The translations under genes and the position numbers were made by a program. The notes under the pieces were generated by a model. The model was given only the letters and a program-made list of their open reading frames with translations. It searched no databases and had not been told where the DNA came from. Shown here piece by piece: positions 1 to 13,000 of a stretch of DNA of 61,183 nt; positions within the stretch are counted from its first letter, which is position 1, and each line of letters opens with the position of its first letter. Origin of the DNA: Lingula anatina (Eukaryota; Brachiopoda; Lingulata; Lingulida; Lingulidae); the NCBI RefSeq assembly GCF_001039355.2, contig NW_019773642.1:7880-69062 (forward strand), written 5' to 3'.

Positions 1-12
1 GAAAAACACCGT

Positions 13-446
13 GCGGGGTAGGTTGGAACACCCCTGACAGTGTTCCAACTGACCCCATGTCAAATGTTCCGACCAGCCCCCATGACATCATGACCTACTT
101 ATGACACTGTATTTCTTTAACGCGTGTGAGGTGATTAAAAAAAACTACAGCTTTTTGAACATCAAGGTGGTCCTAAACCCTATGCACAATTTCAGTGATA
201 TAATCCTTATACTTTAGTTTACAGCACGATGAATGTCAAAAATATGAAAACTTACTTCGAGTGGCGAAAATACGTTTTTTTCGCATAAAACTTTTACCGC
301 ATTTTCGAAACTTCCAAAAGTTTCCCGGATTAATGTTCATGCCATGTGACATTTTTATGCTGAAGGAGCACATGATCGGTCTCGTGATTTAAGAAATAAA
401 GCCAATGTTCCAACTTACCCGCGTTCCAACCCACCCCGCTCTCCCC
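13..446. repeat. Palindromic MITE-like element
   Basis: The two ends are imperfect inverted repeats. The left arm reads GCGGGGTAGGTTGGAACAC, and the reverse complement of the right arm reads GCGGGGTGGGTTGGAAC, each followed by a second TTGGAACA-type block. The interior is AT-rich with no coding potential. The element may begin slightly before the window. Confidence 0.5.
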
Positions 447-3000
447 TAATCAAAATAGCCAGTAGACACGTACACAGCTTTCAAGAGTGTGGACAGGTGC
501 GTAGGCCTACGTCTTCACAATATTACATGTATATATGCAAGCTGTGGCGATATCACTTCATTTACCAGCAGTGTCAATTCTTTACGATTTTTTATGTCGT
601 GTTTGACCGATGTATTAAGAGATTTTTGAAGTGATAAAATGAAAAGATTCCCTGCATTGTTTGACTCGCACCTACTGTGTATACAGGTAAAACTGACACG
701 CAGATCGTTCGTCGGTGAACTGATTAAATCGTTTGGTACCTGATAAGGCATTAGGTGTTACTTGTTCAATTGTTCGGTAAGGGGGGCGGCCATAACTACG
801 ACCTTTCCTCTGTAATTAAAACCTTCTAATTTTAAGTGTTAAATAGGTGAGAAATTCTCGAGTCTTTCCCAGAAGATAATTAAAGTTTACCGTGTCTTAC
901 TCTAGTATATGTACCGGTACATAATTTACGACAGTTAAAAAATGTCAGAAACAAAACCGTCAGGCAAAAACAAAATTATAGCAAGAGGCCAATTATTTGA
1001 TTTTTAAATGTTTTCATGCGTATTTTCATCGTTTTCAATCAAAGACAATAAAATCATTCAAATAAAGTGTTTTCCACACATTTCATACTTTTCAACTATC
1101 TAAGACAGTTAAATATACGTAGGCCTACTTTAATACTAAGCACATTTGTATTACGTTGTTAGATTATTTTTATTATCCATTTTGTCTTTACCATACATGT
1201 ATAATGTACGTGTAGCTTACAGAAAGGCTTTTCTGTAAATATTGTTTTGTTTCTGTAAAAATATTGTTTCTGTAAAAATGTTTTGTAAATATTTGCCCAC
1301 TGAATTTTCCAATTCTCTTGTCATTGAGTTCAGAAATAAACAACTTTTTATTTTGCCGATAACGCGTTCAACAGGAGCCGATGTACTTTCTTCTTCGTAT
1401 GTCTCTGTTGATCTTGATAATATGAGCCCCTTTTGTACAAATCAGTAATACGTATACGGGACTGAATACATAATAATAAAAATTTTATTAACGTCTCACG
1501 TTAAAAAAAAAAAAAAGAACCCACCCTACTAAAGGGTTATGAGAGACTAAAACCTGTGATAGGCCTACTACAATGATCACTTATCAATAAAACACACACT
1601 AAAAGGATACTACATACAAAACTTTTCAAACCTCTTTGTTGTTACACAAGAAGTCGTGAAAGTTCTTGATTTTTTTGTACGCAGAATCCCCGCGTAAAAC
1701 TTCACAGCTTTTACTTTCTTTTTCCATAATCTCATGCTTGAAGTCTTTTCTTTATTTTAGGCCCCGGACTATTCTTCAATTTTTTATTCAGATCTTTATA
1801 ATGTTTTTTTTTTTTCTCGCATTGTTAACCCCCGAGTTTTATTTGCCGATAGTTCGTTATATCCGTTAATTAAGTGTTTCGACGTAGCAGGGCTCCCCTA
1901 CCCACAATGCAATTTCCATTTCCGGAAAAGATGAAAAAGGTTAATAGTCAAAATTCTAATTTCGAGTGGGGACCGTGGGTGTGATTTTTTCAGAAATCGA
2001 GGGGGGGGGGGGGGGGTCAGCTAGGACCCCCCTGCCACTAAATACCGTTATTATTGTTCAGAAAATGATATTGTGCGACCAAAGTCGGTAAAATTAAACC
2101 GAGAGAGCAAAATAATCTATAGTGTATTTTCTCAGTTACCAGCCTACATCACTCCAATAAATATTAATAAAATAATTATTTAAACATGTTTGCATAAATA
2201 AATAAATGAATAAATAAGTAGTTAAAGTCAATTGAAGTATGAGAGTCCGATTGGGGAGGGTAGTGATCACAGTTCGTGGGGGAAAATAAAATCACAAATC
2301 ACAGTAAATAATATAGGCCTACTCTATTCACATCTCACTGATAATCCGGAAACCACAAATAACCAATTCACGGGCGGAGAATAAGAATCAGAATTCACGA
2401 GTCACTGGAATGGAGAGCTCACGCTCAATAGCATGAACGGGTAACAAAAATGCCCAACGGGTCCCTCAAGTGTTTTGTATCAATATTGTTCGTCCCTTGT
2501 GTCTTATGCAATGAAAGAAATGCCCTTGCGTGGGAGTAAGAAGTAAAGTTTCCACATGCCTAAGAAAAGAAACATGACTCAGTCACAAATCGATTGGGAA
2601 AAATCCAATGGGGCATTGTTGAACGTGGGGATTCGTAGAACCAGGAAGTCAATTTTGGCATTTTGGTCTAAATGATTTTTTTCTTAATGCTTGAAACTTG
2701 ACACGTTTTGTTGAAAGATTTTCTTTAAATTGATACATTCAGGTTCAGAAGCCTACTATTCATCGTATCTTTTATTTTTATCAAGCATTTGAGTGAGAAA
2801 AGACACAAACCACCGAACAGTTATGCCAACTTGTTATTTAATAAAATACATGCATGGGCGGGGTGGATGTTTTGCTTTGAAGTCGGAGAGATGAGATGGA
2901 AGAAAAAAACCGAAGTCAACAGATCCGGGGCCGTATCAGTAGGTTGAAACTGTTTTTTTTTTTCAGAAATTTCAGCAGGTCCACCTCTACGATCACGACC
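447..3000. other. Intergenic, no gene seen
   Basis: AT-rich DNA with short open frames that show no domain, codon bias or splice structure. It holds several copies of the palindrome TAGGCCTA, a G run near 2000, and at about 1940-2040 a truncated relative of the element at 3001-3289: both share a block reading CAAAATTCTAATTT or CAAAATCCTAATTT followed by GTGTGATTTT and a GGGGTCAG...GACCCCC stretch. Confidence 0.5.
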
Positions 3001-3289
3001 CAGGGGCAGAACCAGGAACATTTGAAGGGGGTGGGGTACGCGAATGCGAAACCGACCCGACATCCCCTCCCTTGGCGGGGGGAGCGCTAGGGTGGAGTTC
3101 GTGGCCCGCTTAATGCCCCCCTAAATTTGGTATTTTAGAGGTCGAACGGTGCCATTTGGTACGGTTTAGAACTATGATATTCATCTAGTCAAAATCCTAA
3201 TTTAAAGGGGGCCATTAGTGTGATTTTATTTCTGAGACTGAAAAGGGGGGTCAGGACCCCCTGAGCCCCCCCTTCTAAATCCGCCCCTG
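3001..3289. repeat. MITE-like element with CAGGGGC ends
   Basis: The left end begins CAGGGGCAGAACCAGG and the reverse complement of the right end begins CAGGGGCGGATTTAG, both running into G-rich tracts. This is the look of a short non-autonomous palindromic repeat. No protein is encoded. A truncated relative lies at about 1940-2040. Confidence 0.55.
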
Positions 3290-3957
3290 CTGACATGTTT
3301 CCCACCCATGTTTTTAAAAGGCTATTCGGTCTATATGAAGGGGAGTAGGGTCAAATTTAATATGCATGCAGTGTAAAAGATCTAGAATTAAACCGCTCTA
3401 AAGTCGAAAGAAATTGAACCATAGAGTTCATATTTGTTGTCTTTATTCCCTTAGAAATAAACAATATGGCCAGCACACTGTTTTTTTTCCTTCTGAAACT
3501 AACTCCGCTTCGGATCTATGTACATATTTACAATATTTACACTAACGTTCATAATTCAAATTAATAATGAAATGAATTAATCAATTCATTAGATTTTTAA
3601 AATAAAATCAATAAATTAGTATTACACCAGATTATTTTTTCCTTATATTGTCAGCATAATGTACAAAATACATTTGTATATATACATATAATACAAATAC
3701 GTACATAATATCAATTTCCGATAAAATAAAAAAGCAATAAGATGACATATATGATATTCATGCAGTTGGGAGTTATTTAAAAGTTAAAATAACAAATTAA
3801 GCACAATTATAACATATATTAATTTTTCTGAAAATCTTCAAGCAGTGTCATGAAAAATGTATTGAAATAAAGAAAAAAAATAAAAAGGACGGATGTTATT
3901 TGTCACTTGGTATCATTTCAAAGGAAAAATCCACTTAATTTGAAAGAACATCAACCG

Positions 3958-6767
3958 TCACACTTTGTTTAATCCAAAAAAGTTCCAATTATAATGCTCC
4001 AGATATTGTGTAAGGTCACTTGAGTCGTCTTCACATTTTATTTTAGTATACAAAGAGCAGCCGCTGTCCATGCCAACAAGGCCGGACAGATCGCTGCAGT
4101 ATTTGTACTCTTCTCCCGGCAGCAGATAAACCAGCTTCAAAGTTTTCAACACTTCATCTTCGTTTCCCTGGCAATTTCTTATCACAAAATGTAAGAATGT
4201 CTTGGAGCGCCCTCTGCCGATGCGCTCGTCCCCGTCGCTCATAGTCAGTGAGGTGCTCGAGATGTCGTCTGCTTCGTCCACTTGAACTTTGAAGCAAAGG
4301 TGGCTTTGAACTCGATATATTCCACGTTGGTGTACCCTAAGATGATGGTCATTTCGAATCTTGTGCTCGGTGATATTCTTGAGAATAGTATTGCGGGGTT
4401 TTCGTCGTCTTTCTGTGTCCCATACAATTGGTGTTGGATCACCTGCGATAAGATAAAAAAAGGATATTATAATTATTAACTTACGACTGGATCTCAAGAT
4501 TTTTTGAAAAAATTGTTTCTTGGCTTGATTTTCATTTCTTTTGCTTATTTTTTTTTCTTTGTCCCCCCTTTTTGTTCGTTTATTTATCTGTTCCTTTTGT
4601 TTCTTGTCATTTTTCCACTCCCTCTCCTCTTTCGTTCTGCTGTTCCGATATTTAGAAAAAAACATAATTTTCGAAAATTTCAATTCAGCTTTTTTGTGTG
4701 TTATTTCTGACATGGCTATTAACAATAAACCTAGCAACCAACTATGTCTTTTACATATTTATTTACTTAAATGCAGATAACCTAATGCATCTGCATTCCA
4801 AAAACGTTACATCATTTTTAAAAGATTTCAAGCCATTTTAGAAAAAATAAGAATACCTCAGCTCATACACTGACAAATATAGAAAAAAAGATGTCTTCAG
4901 TTCATATGAGTTCAACTCCGCACATTTGCTATTCTGTTGACTTAGGTGGTCTAATGCTGAGTAGGTAACTGGGTGGTTTCTATATTGTCATACGACGAGC
5001 TCTAGTTGACTTTACTTTTGGTTTTCGAAATAGGCCTACCCCTGGATCTGTCATATTAGACTAGGCAATATATCGGATATCCCTATCGATTACATACGAA
5101 TGGAGAATAATACCCATTGTGAGATAATAAAACTAAATTGTCTCATTTGCACATGCAAAATATTATGATATGGTTTCTCAAAATCGCAATTATATTCACC
5201 CGAGTTATGAGTAAAGGCCAAAAGTTATCAAAACCTCGGGCCTATTCTGTATGTAAACCCCTACAACCCTTTCGAAATTCTTCTGCAATTGTTATCTCAT
5301 CCGATGACTCACTGCGGTTATAAGGTATGTTTATAAAACAAACTATTCAGTGGAATACTAATACACCTGTAACGTGCAATACGGTCTCACAACTTCGGAA
5401 TTTCCGGACTTCCGCGAAATTAAGTGACCGATGTTGACCTCGTTACGCTAAGATAACGATGCTCAGGTGTGCAGACGACAGGCGCCTGAGGCGTTCAATT
5501 CTTTTATTTATGGAGAATATTTTTCTATTTTAGATGAGGTTTTTCCAACATTGGAAAAGACACTTTTTTGTTTGAAAGAATTAAATGAAAGATTTGATTA
5601 ATCCCAACTGCCTGTTTTATCTTCAATGTAGGCTATATTGAAGATTCATTTGTCTATTTTCTTTTTTACAAATATTTCAAAAGTACAGTGAAATTTACCT
5701 CTTTCTGGCTTCTTCCCATAAAGGAACGCAAAGGGGCCTTCCCCTTCTAACTGGCGTGCGTTCTTCAAATTTTCACCATTATACTGAAAACGAAAATGAA
5801 ACAATGAGGCAATTTTTATCGAAATTGAAAGCAAATTAAACTAAAGGCACACAAAACAGAGGAAAAAGTCGCCGAATTAAATCATTGCAAAAACGCGTTC
5901 AGACAGTTTTGAAGGGGGCGGGGATTCACATTAGAAAAAAGAGGCGAATATTTCTACGGATAATAAATAAATGTTGGTTAGTGAAGTGAGAACGATAAAC
6001 TGTAACATCACCAACCACACCCCTATCGCGTGCCTAAACATGCAATCCCTGTTGAAAGAATTCTCCTTCTAGGGCTCTTTCGCCTTTAAATTAGTACTAT
6101 CCATCCATCCGTTACTAAACCGTAAAATGAAAACTCAATTTAATATTAAAACTTGAACTGCGCTTTTCTCCCCCTAATATATTTTGAACAGTAGTGATAT
6201 GCGGACATAAAATGAAGAATACCGTACCTGTTTTAACTTCGCCAAGTCTTCTGTTTTGTTTATCTTTTGCTGGAGTCTTTCCACATCGGGCTTATATATA
6301 AGGAAGTAAAATGCTGTCCCTGCTGCAGCAATACCAGTTATGACTAAAAAAGTGAGCAGACATGTAACGGGTAGGCTACAAAAACATCGTCTCGTCCTCG
6401 ACGTTTTCTTACACTGTACTGGGCTATTTCCCTCAATGTCATCGTAAACCGGCGTACCGTTATAAACCTGTCTCGATCTCGAGCAGGATAAAGGCGGTGG
6501 GAGCAAATCTCTTCCTGATCCGTAACTGTCTAAGTCCGAAGCCACCGACGAAACAGCTGTTGAACTATTAGATCCACACTGTGAACAATGTCCTAGTTCT
6601 CGAGCTAAAAAGTGAGCAGCGGCGTTGGGAATCGGCAGGCCTGCTGTCGGTCTTGGTGGTATTAACGAACATTCCAGCAGCGGCATGCCTTGTGCTCGTA
6701 CAGTGCTGTCACCTTCGCCAGAGGGCTCGCGTGCCCTTCTCCCCAGAGCTCTTTCTCGATCGACCAT
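3958..6767 (-). CDS. TNF superfamily ligand, type II membrane protein (3 exons)
   Basis: Exons 6767-6228, 5783-5699 and 4442-3958 join in phase (0, then 1) through consensus donors (CAG/GTACGG, GAG/GTAAAT) and acceptors (TTTTCAG, ATCGCAG), giving about 369 residues. Exon 1 encodes a 128-residue cytoplasmic tail, a signal-anchor segment (about 129-157) and a short stalk coil ending ERLQQKINKTEDLAKLKQ. Exons 2-3 carry the TNF homology domain, from PFAFLYG (about 198) through GIYRVQSHLCF (about 249-259) to a C-terminal FFGLNKV, matching the final strands of this fold. TNF ligands act as trimers on cell-surface receptors to control death or NF-kappaB signalling; the receptor here is unknown. The chosen ATG (6767-6765, context ACAACATGG) is the first in-frame one; the longer open frame upstream starts only at TTG. 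An out-of-frame ATG lies just upstream. No furin site is obvious in the stalk. The subfamily is not assigned. Confidence 0.85.
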
Positions 6768-8095
6768 GTTGTGAAAGGATATCAAACATGAATAGAACGT
6801 TTCTAGCTAGAGGACTGTGTAGTTATACGTCTTTATCGGTGAAATAGTCACAAACTTCTGCCATACGTTTCGTTTTCCGCGTTGATTCCTACGAGCGTGA
6901 GATCATGGAATTCCCTTCTCCCCGTTTAGTCTATCTATTTTTAGACTTCTGTGGAAATACCAACGCGCTTGCGCAGTGGAATCTCCAACCGGACCTTTTC
7001 TTATTTAAATGCGCTCGTGACCCGTTAAATTCCTCCCACGACCCACTTAATGTTTATTCCCAAATCACCTTGCCTGTGCATCTGATCTGGTGTAACGACT
7101 GGTATGACGTCTGCCACGTGCTTGTGAGCAGACTTTTTAGAATTTGCTTAGTCACCAGCAGAAGATTTGTTAAAGAAAAGTCGGAAATTTGATCGTCGTC
7201 AAGTAGGGGCCGGTCCCTATACCGGCCTATTCTGTGACCGGTGGGCTTACACAAGAACCTACCCCAGCCTCATTCAATTTAATAATAATAATACGTGCAT
7301 TTAACCATTTATTTTTTGTCATTGCGTAATTCTTATAGGCATATAGGCTTGATTCCTTATGTCATGAACTATTAAAATCTCCGGATTGTTGAAATAATTC
7401 AACACTGGTTAGTTTTTAAAATTCTTTAATTTGGCAAAAAGACGCAGGGTCAGGTAGGGGGAGCGTGTGTGTGTGTGTGTGTGTATGGGGGGGGGGGGGT
7501 TAATTACCGCCCTCTACTTTATACCAGAGAATATCTCTAGACTACCTGTTTTAATAAAACATATTAGACACAATGTATGACAGCTACAGAATACCTCTGG
7601 TAGAGGCTACTCCCCCTCCCCCTCTCCCCCTTAATATTTTCAAACACGTCAATCATGAGCGTACATGTAGAAGGCGTGGAAACTGTAAGAAGAATCTCTC
7701 TCCCCCACCCTCACCACTATTTTATGATCTTTTAAGCTACCCACCACAATACGGATTAAAGTTTGCTCTCTGTGAGTCCGACAGAGTAAAAACTACGTCT
7801 ACCTAATAGCCTACTCCATAGTGTACATTGGCCTAGGACAGTCCATAAAATTACAACAGGAGGTCCATTAGAGGTGTAGCGTAATGCAGGGGAAGGCAAG
7901 TGACAAAATAAAAAAAGCGGTTGAGCGGTGGTGGTGGTGGTGGTGTTGGGGGGGGGGGGGGGGGAGTTAAGACCTCTCTCCTGAGGGCGCAATAAATCAG
8001 TGTCTGATGAACCTTCTTTCTCAATTTTCTTTTCAGTTTGATGTTATTGAAGGGTTTGATGCCAGAAGAAATGTTCTGTATAGGCCTAAGTGAAA
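6768..8095. other. 5' flank of TNF-like gene and intergenic DNA
   Basis: Upstream region of the minus-strand ligand gene, with no confident TATA box. A GT microsatellite plus G run lies at 7464-7499, and a GGT repeat plus G run at 7927-7964. The open frames here are low-complexity or shadow frames with no recognisable domain. Confidence 0.4.
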
Positions 8096-8246
8096 CCCCG
8101 CCCCATACCCTCTACCAGACCCGCGGTAATATGTGTGCTCTTAACTACCACAGTACATAGATAGCCATCTATTTAACCATGCAGAGACATATGTGAATAT
8201 CAAGTGAAAAATCAACCTGTGGCCCTGGTAGAGGGTATGCCCACCC
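8096..8246. repeat. MITE with CCCTCTACCAG inverted ends
   Basis: The ends are inverted copies of GGTAGAGGGTATG (left CATACCCTCTACCAG, right CTGGTAGAGGGTATG). The interior holds AGATAGCCATCTATTTAACC and ATGTGAATATC, which recur in inverted orientation in the larger element at 46098-46500. The two therefore belong to one dispersed family. No coding capacity. Confidence 0.6.
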
Positions 8247-8248
8247 CC

Positions 8249-8279
<31 letters not shown>

Positions 8280-8298
8280 AAAAAAAAAAAAAAAAAAA
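8247..8298. repeat. Homopolymer C then A tract
   Basis: About 20 C followed by about 29 A, directly beside the MITE end. The A run could be a retroposon tail, but nothing upstream on this strand supports that. Confidence 0.7.
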
Positions 8299-8376
8299 CA
8301 AAAAACAATATTTGCTTTGGTAAATCAACTTCGCAACAAAAGGCAAAGTGGCGCGGTTCAATTAAGTTTGCACCGT

Positions 8377-8525
8377 TTAACAGATGTCATTTTTTCCCAC
8401 ACGGTCAAAATTTTACAATTCCATGTACAAAAAGGGCCAAGAATTTCTATTCCCACTGCAATATCACTTTCATTTCGGAAAAAAGTCTGTCAATTTCTTT
8501 TTTTCTATAATAGGAAGCACGTAAA
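8377..8525 (-). pseudogene. Decayed copy of the 3' end of the 10-Cys terminal exon
   Basis: This stretch aligns by eye with 9625-9755, the stop-codon end and 3' flank of the last exon of the neighbouring secreted-protein gene. Shared blocks include CACGCGGTCAA against CACACGGTCAA, ATTTCTATTCCC, GCAATA.CACTTTCATTT.GGAAAAAA and CTRTAATAGG. The reading frame is not preserved and most of the cysteine codons are gone, so this looks like an old local duplication. Confidence 0.45.
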
Positions 8526-9730
8526 GGGTGATTTCAACAAGGATATGGGAAAGTACCTTCTAACAAGGGGCCTGTTACTATAGATATTATGAACTGTCAA
8601 AAAGTTTTATGCTGTTACTCCTTCCTCATGCAGAGTCGTTCCTTCGCAGAATTGTGAGAATCATTTTAAAATGTGTAATTTATGAACTCGAAGAATTTAC
8701 TTAATATTCCCCCTTTTCTATTAAAAGAAAAGTGAAACGACACAGAAATCAATTCTGTAAGCATATACAATTTAAATCAAACTCCCATCGGTCAATGTAA
8801 AGGAATAGTTTTTTCCCTTTGGGCACAAAAATTACACCAGTAAGATTTAGAGGACACCAGACACTTATCATACTCGGTTTTCCCGACGGAGGTACCCGAT
8901 GTTCTTCGAACTTTTTCACCCGAACGAATGAACGAGAGTCAAGACAAAATTAAGTACCGGTACTGAGTAGGCCTATAAGTTAAGGGAGATATCTCGTAGT
9001 GTGGCACGGTAATGTGAGACAAAGATTAAAAAATCACAAAAAAGAAAGAAAAATAAAACTCAATTGAATAACTCGATAAGGATACATAAATAACAAAGTT
9101 GGAAGATCCAGTATTACACAATGTATCTGAGGGGGCATGATTCACGTCTTTGTGTTCAATTTTCACAAATAATGTTCAGGCAACTTCTTGGAGCAAAGAA
9201 ACTTTATCGAAAATCTAAATTAAACCATGTGTCAATATGTGTCAGTATGTTAATAGCGGGTTATTACAAATATTTCTGGGTTGTTTTAGAGACGCGCTTA
9301 GAAGAGAAGACTTGTATCTTGGACGAATAATAATCGTCCAGGCTTGCATTAAGCCTTCTGACAAAGGTTTAGGCTGTGGCATTAATTGGTTGAATGAATT
9401 TCGGGACAAAATAATCCAAAATACTTCAAGTGATAAGTATTTATTGCTATGGCATTTGAAGAAAAAATATTTATTAAGTACAGGTATACCATATTTTTTA
9501 AAGAAATTACTAATCCAAAATCATTACAAGGACAAAGTTTTTGACGTGCAATATCAAAACTGTACCCGGTGCTTGACTCTGTGTGTGAAAGGGTGTCTGT
9601 ACATTTGTAATACATGTACAGATAACATTTTTCCACGCGGTCAACATTATTTCACAATCCATTGTCCAAAATGAGTTTAAGATTTCTATTCCCTTGCAAT
9701 AACACTTTCATTTTGGAAAAAAAGTCCTTG
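8526..9730. other. 3' flank of the secreted-protein gene
   Basis: AT-rich DNA between the decayed exon copy and the stop codon of the secreted repeat protein. The open frames on the plus strand run antisense to that gene's 3' end and show no domain. The untranslated 3' region of the minus-strand gene must lie here; its exact end is not visible. Confidence 0.4.
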
Positions 9731-10008
9731 TCACTTTTTACTGTAATAGGCGAAGTCACACGTGTGATAGCAGTATTCAACGTCAAACAGACCGTAACAC
9801 CCCCTGGTGTAGAAACATTTCTTATTGCGGGAGCAGGAGAGTTTCAGTCGATAGGGGGCGGTGCATATGGTAAAACTGGAGCGCTTGACGGAGGTGTATT
9901 TAAGGTTTGGATTATATCCGCATTTGACGTGGGTTTTTTGTTCCGCTTGGGTCTTATTGGAGCACATCACGGTGTCTTTGACGCAGTTAAGATCGCACTT
10001 TTTCCTGC
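9731..10008 (-). CDS. Last exon of the secreted protein: 10-cysteine domain
   Basis: The acceptor TTTCTTACAG precedes GCAGG. Two bases complete a Ser codon left open by the previous exon (TGG-A), giving W-S-R-K-K-C. The exon ends at TGA (9733-9731). Ten cysteines are spaced C-3-C-6-C-13-C-18-C-9-C-5-C-5-C-8-C-3-C, with many Lys, Tyr and Asn residues. The preceding exon ends ...GKIEKRAW, so a proprotein convertase could free this domain. I could not match the spacing to EGF, Kazal, whey acidic, insulin, CTCK or defensin patterns. Confidence 0.75.
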
Positions 10009-13000
10009 CTGTAAGAAAAAAAGAAATGATGCCTCATTAGATTACCAAAGTTTACAATAAAACCAACAACAATAATAATATTCTTTGAGGAGCCCTACAA
10101 ATGATAACACACACACACACACACACACACAATTTTTTTAAATTTGAAAATGAATCATGAATAAATTGTCCGGCGCCGCGTTTTTTCACAAAGATTTCCA
10201 TCTCATCAAAGGGGATGAATCTGATTTTTAGATAAGGAAGATGTCACCATTTTTCTTGAAATGTTCTGTAATCTAGCATTAGACCCCCTTAAGATTATCG
10301 CATACTTTCGATCAAAACCGTTTTACAAAATATCCAAAGCATTGTTAAGATATGAAAAAGATTAACTGTATATTGATTGCATTTTATTTTAAGAGGGTTC
10401 TGATTTTCTAAAAACAGTTATCCTGGGATGGCTTATAATTACCAAAACCATAGGTCTACATGAATTTGAACATTGAATTTGAACTTACAAAAGTAATCAT
10501 AAAATATTATATTTTTTCTATCAGTATTTCATAAACATTAAAAGCTAAACGAATCATTCAAGTTCAGTTGTGATATCAGCATAAATTATTTTCAAGATTG
10601 AAATACATTTTATTGAAATTGAAAAAGAAAGTCGCTACATCTCAATTACAACCAAATTGCATTTTAGAGAAATATAGAGAAATATCCCAATAGAGGGCGG
10701 AACTTACTCCATGCTCGTTTTTCTATCTTCCCACTTTCGTCGTCGTCATCAAAACCATCTTCAGGTGCGGAGTCTAAGTCATCTGGAATTTTCTCCATCG
10801 CTTCTTAAACAAAGCAGAAAATGAATATTGACCGAGTCATCAAAGTTTCGTAAAATTATGTTGTACCCCTATATAGAGTCAGTTTACAAATGACAAGATT
10901 CGATTGAAAATTATTGGGAGATTTCTGGTTATTTGATTTTCCTTGTCTCTCTTTTAAAAGACAATTAAAAATTAAAAGAAGAATATATATATATATTCTG
11001 TAGAGAGAGAGGGAGAGAGAACCGTACCATCACTGTCAACTTTGCTCTTTTTCACCATGGCACTTGCACTTTTCTTCGAGGCCCTCGAATCAGAAATCAG
11101 CGCATCAGGAGCTACGAAATACCTGCGAACAAAAGTGCCCTCCTTCTCCCGAGCAGCAATGTAGGCCTTGGCAGCCGCACGAGACGCCTGATCTACTTTT
11201 GCCCCTGCGGCCTTGTCCACTGCTGTTGGATGATATCCTCGTACTTGTTCAGGGTAGAAAGCTGAGGGGCGGTGGTCTGATGCTTTTACGGGAACTTGCT
11301 CAACGCGGTTGGGATGTTCTGTAAATAAATTGATAAATACATGTAGAATAATAAAGTGGTCACCAGTCCCAAAATTATACCTTGTGCTGTGTGTGTTTTT
11401 GTGTTTGTGTGCGTGTTTTTGTGAGGGTGTGTGTGAGTGTGTGTGTGTTTGTGTGTTTGTGTGTGTACGTGTGTGTATGTGTGTTTGGACGGGAGTTCAG
11501 CGTTGTTCAACTGGTAAGTGATAACATAAATTTACTCATGTATAAACAAATAAACATATGGATGTATGTCTGAATAAGGAATAATAATTGGAAGAAAAAC
11601 TAATAAGTTCCAGTGCACGAATGACCGTTAATGCGTTTTAAACAGCAAACTTCAATAATACTTGCCTGTAATACAAGCTAAATTTAGAAATCTTAAGACA
11701 GCTACAGTATCCGTAGCCTTCATATTAAAGCAATCCAAAAATATATTCCCAAGAGGTAAACAGGTTTTGTTTTTCACAAAGCAAATACTAGTTATGCTCA
11801 CTAAATAATAAAAAGGCCATGTTGACAACTAGACATTTAAACTGNTATCCTGGGATGGCTTATAATTACCAAAACCATAGGTCTACATGAATTTGAACAT
11901 TGAATTTGAACTTACAAAAGTAATCATAAAATATTATATTTTTTCTATCAGTATTTCATAAACATTAAAAGCTAAACGAATCATTCAAGTTCAGTTGTGA
12001 TATCAGCATAAATTATTTTCAAGATTGAAATACATTTTATTGAAATTGAAAAAGAAAGTCGCTACATCTCAATTACAACCAAATTGCATTTTAGAGAAAT
12101 ATAGAGAAATATCCCAATAGAGGGCGGAACTTACTCCATGCTCGTTTTTCTATCTTCCCACTTTCGTCGTCGTCATCAAAACCATCTTCAGGTGCGGAGT
12201 CTAAGTCATCTGGAATTTTCTCCATCGCTTCTTAAACAAAGCAGAAAATGAATATTGACCGAGTCATCAAAGTTTCGTAAAATTATGTTGTACCCCTATA
12301 TAGAGTCAGTTTACAAATGACAAGATTCGATTGAAAATTATTGGGAGATTTCTGGTTATTTGATTTTCCTTGTCTCTCTTTTAAAAGACAATTAAAAATT
12401 AAAAGAAGAATATATATATATATTCTGTAGAGAGAGAGGGAGAGAGAACCGTACCATCACTGTCAACTTTGCTCTTTTTCACCATGGCACTTGCACTTTT
12501 CTTCGAGGCCCTCGAATCAGAAATCAGCGCATCAGGAGCTACGAAATACCTGCGAACAAAAGTGCCCTCCTTCTCCCGAGCAGCAATGTAGGCCTTGGCA
12601 GCCGCACGAGACGCCTGATCTACTTTTGCCCCTGCGGCCTTGTCCACTGCTGTTGGATGATATCCTCGTACTTGTTCAGGGTAGAAAGCTGAGGGGCGGT
12701 GGTCTGATGCTTTTACGGGAACTTGCTCAACGCGGTTGGGATGTTCTGTAAATAAATTGATAAATACATGTAGAATAATAAAGTGGTCACCAGTCCCAAA
12801 ATTATACCTTGTGCTGTGTGTGTTTTTGTGTTTGTGTGCGTGTTTTTGTGAGGGTGTGTGTGAGTGTGTGTGTGTTTGTGTGTTTGTGTGTGTACGTGTG
12901 TGTATGTGTGTTTGGACGGGAGTTCAGCGTTGTTCAACTGGTAAGTGATAACATAAATTTACTCATGTATAAACAAATAAACATATGGATGTATGTCTGA

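Noticed and set aside
2821-3090. Overlapping frames of 64-80 codons around the element at 3001
   Set aside because: They span the left end of a non-coding palindromic repeat and have no similarity to known proteins.
4504-4780. Plus-strand hydrophobic Phe/Leu-rich frames, and the N-terminal extension of the minus frame at 4443-4737
   Set aside because: They lie in the TNF-gene intron, a T/C-rich tract; the acceptor at 4443 defines the true exon start.
9237-10060. Plus-strand frames of 145 and 132 codons
   Set aside because: Antisense to the terminal cysteine-rich exon and its 3' flank, which has matching splice phases and a signal-peptide gene upstream.
11309-11573. Open frames of Cys-Val or His-Thr repeats, also at 12736-13000
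   Set aside because: They translate a GT-rich intron microsatellite and are identical in the duplicated copy; no coding evidence.
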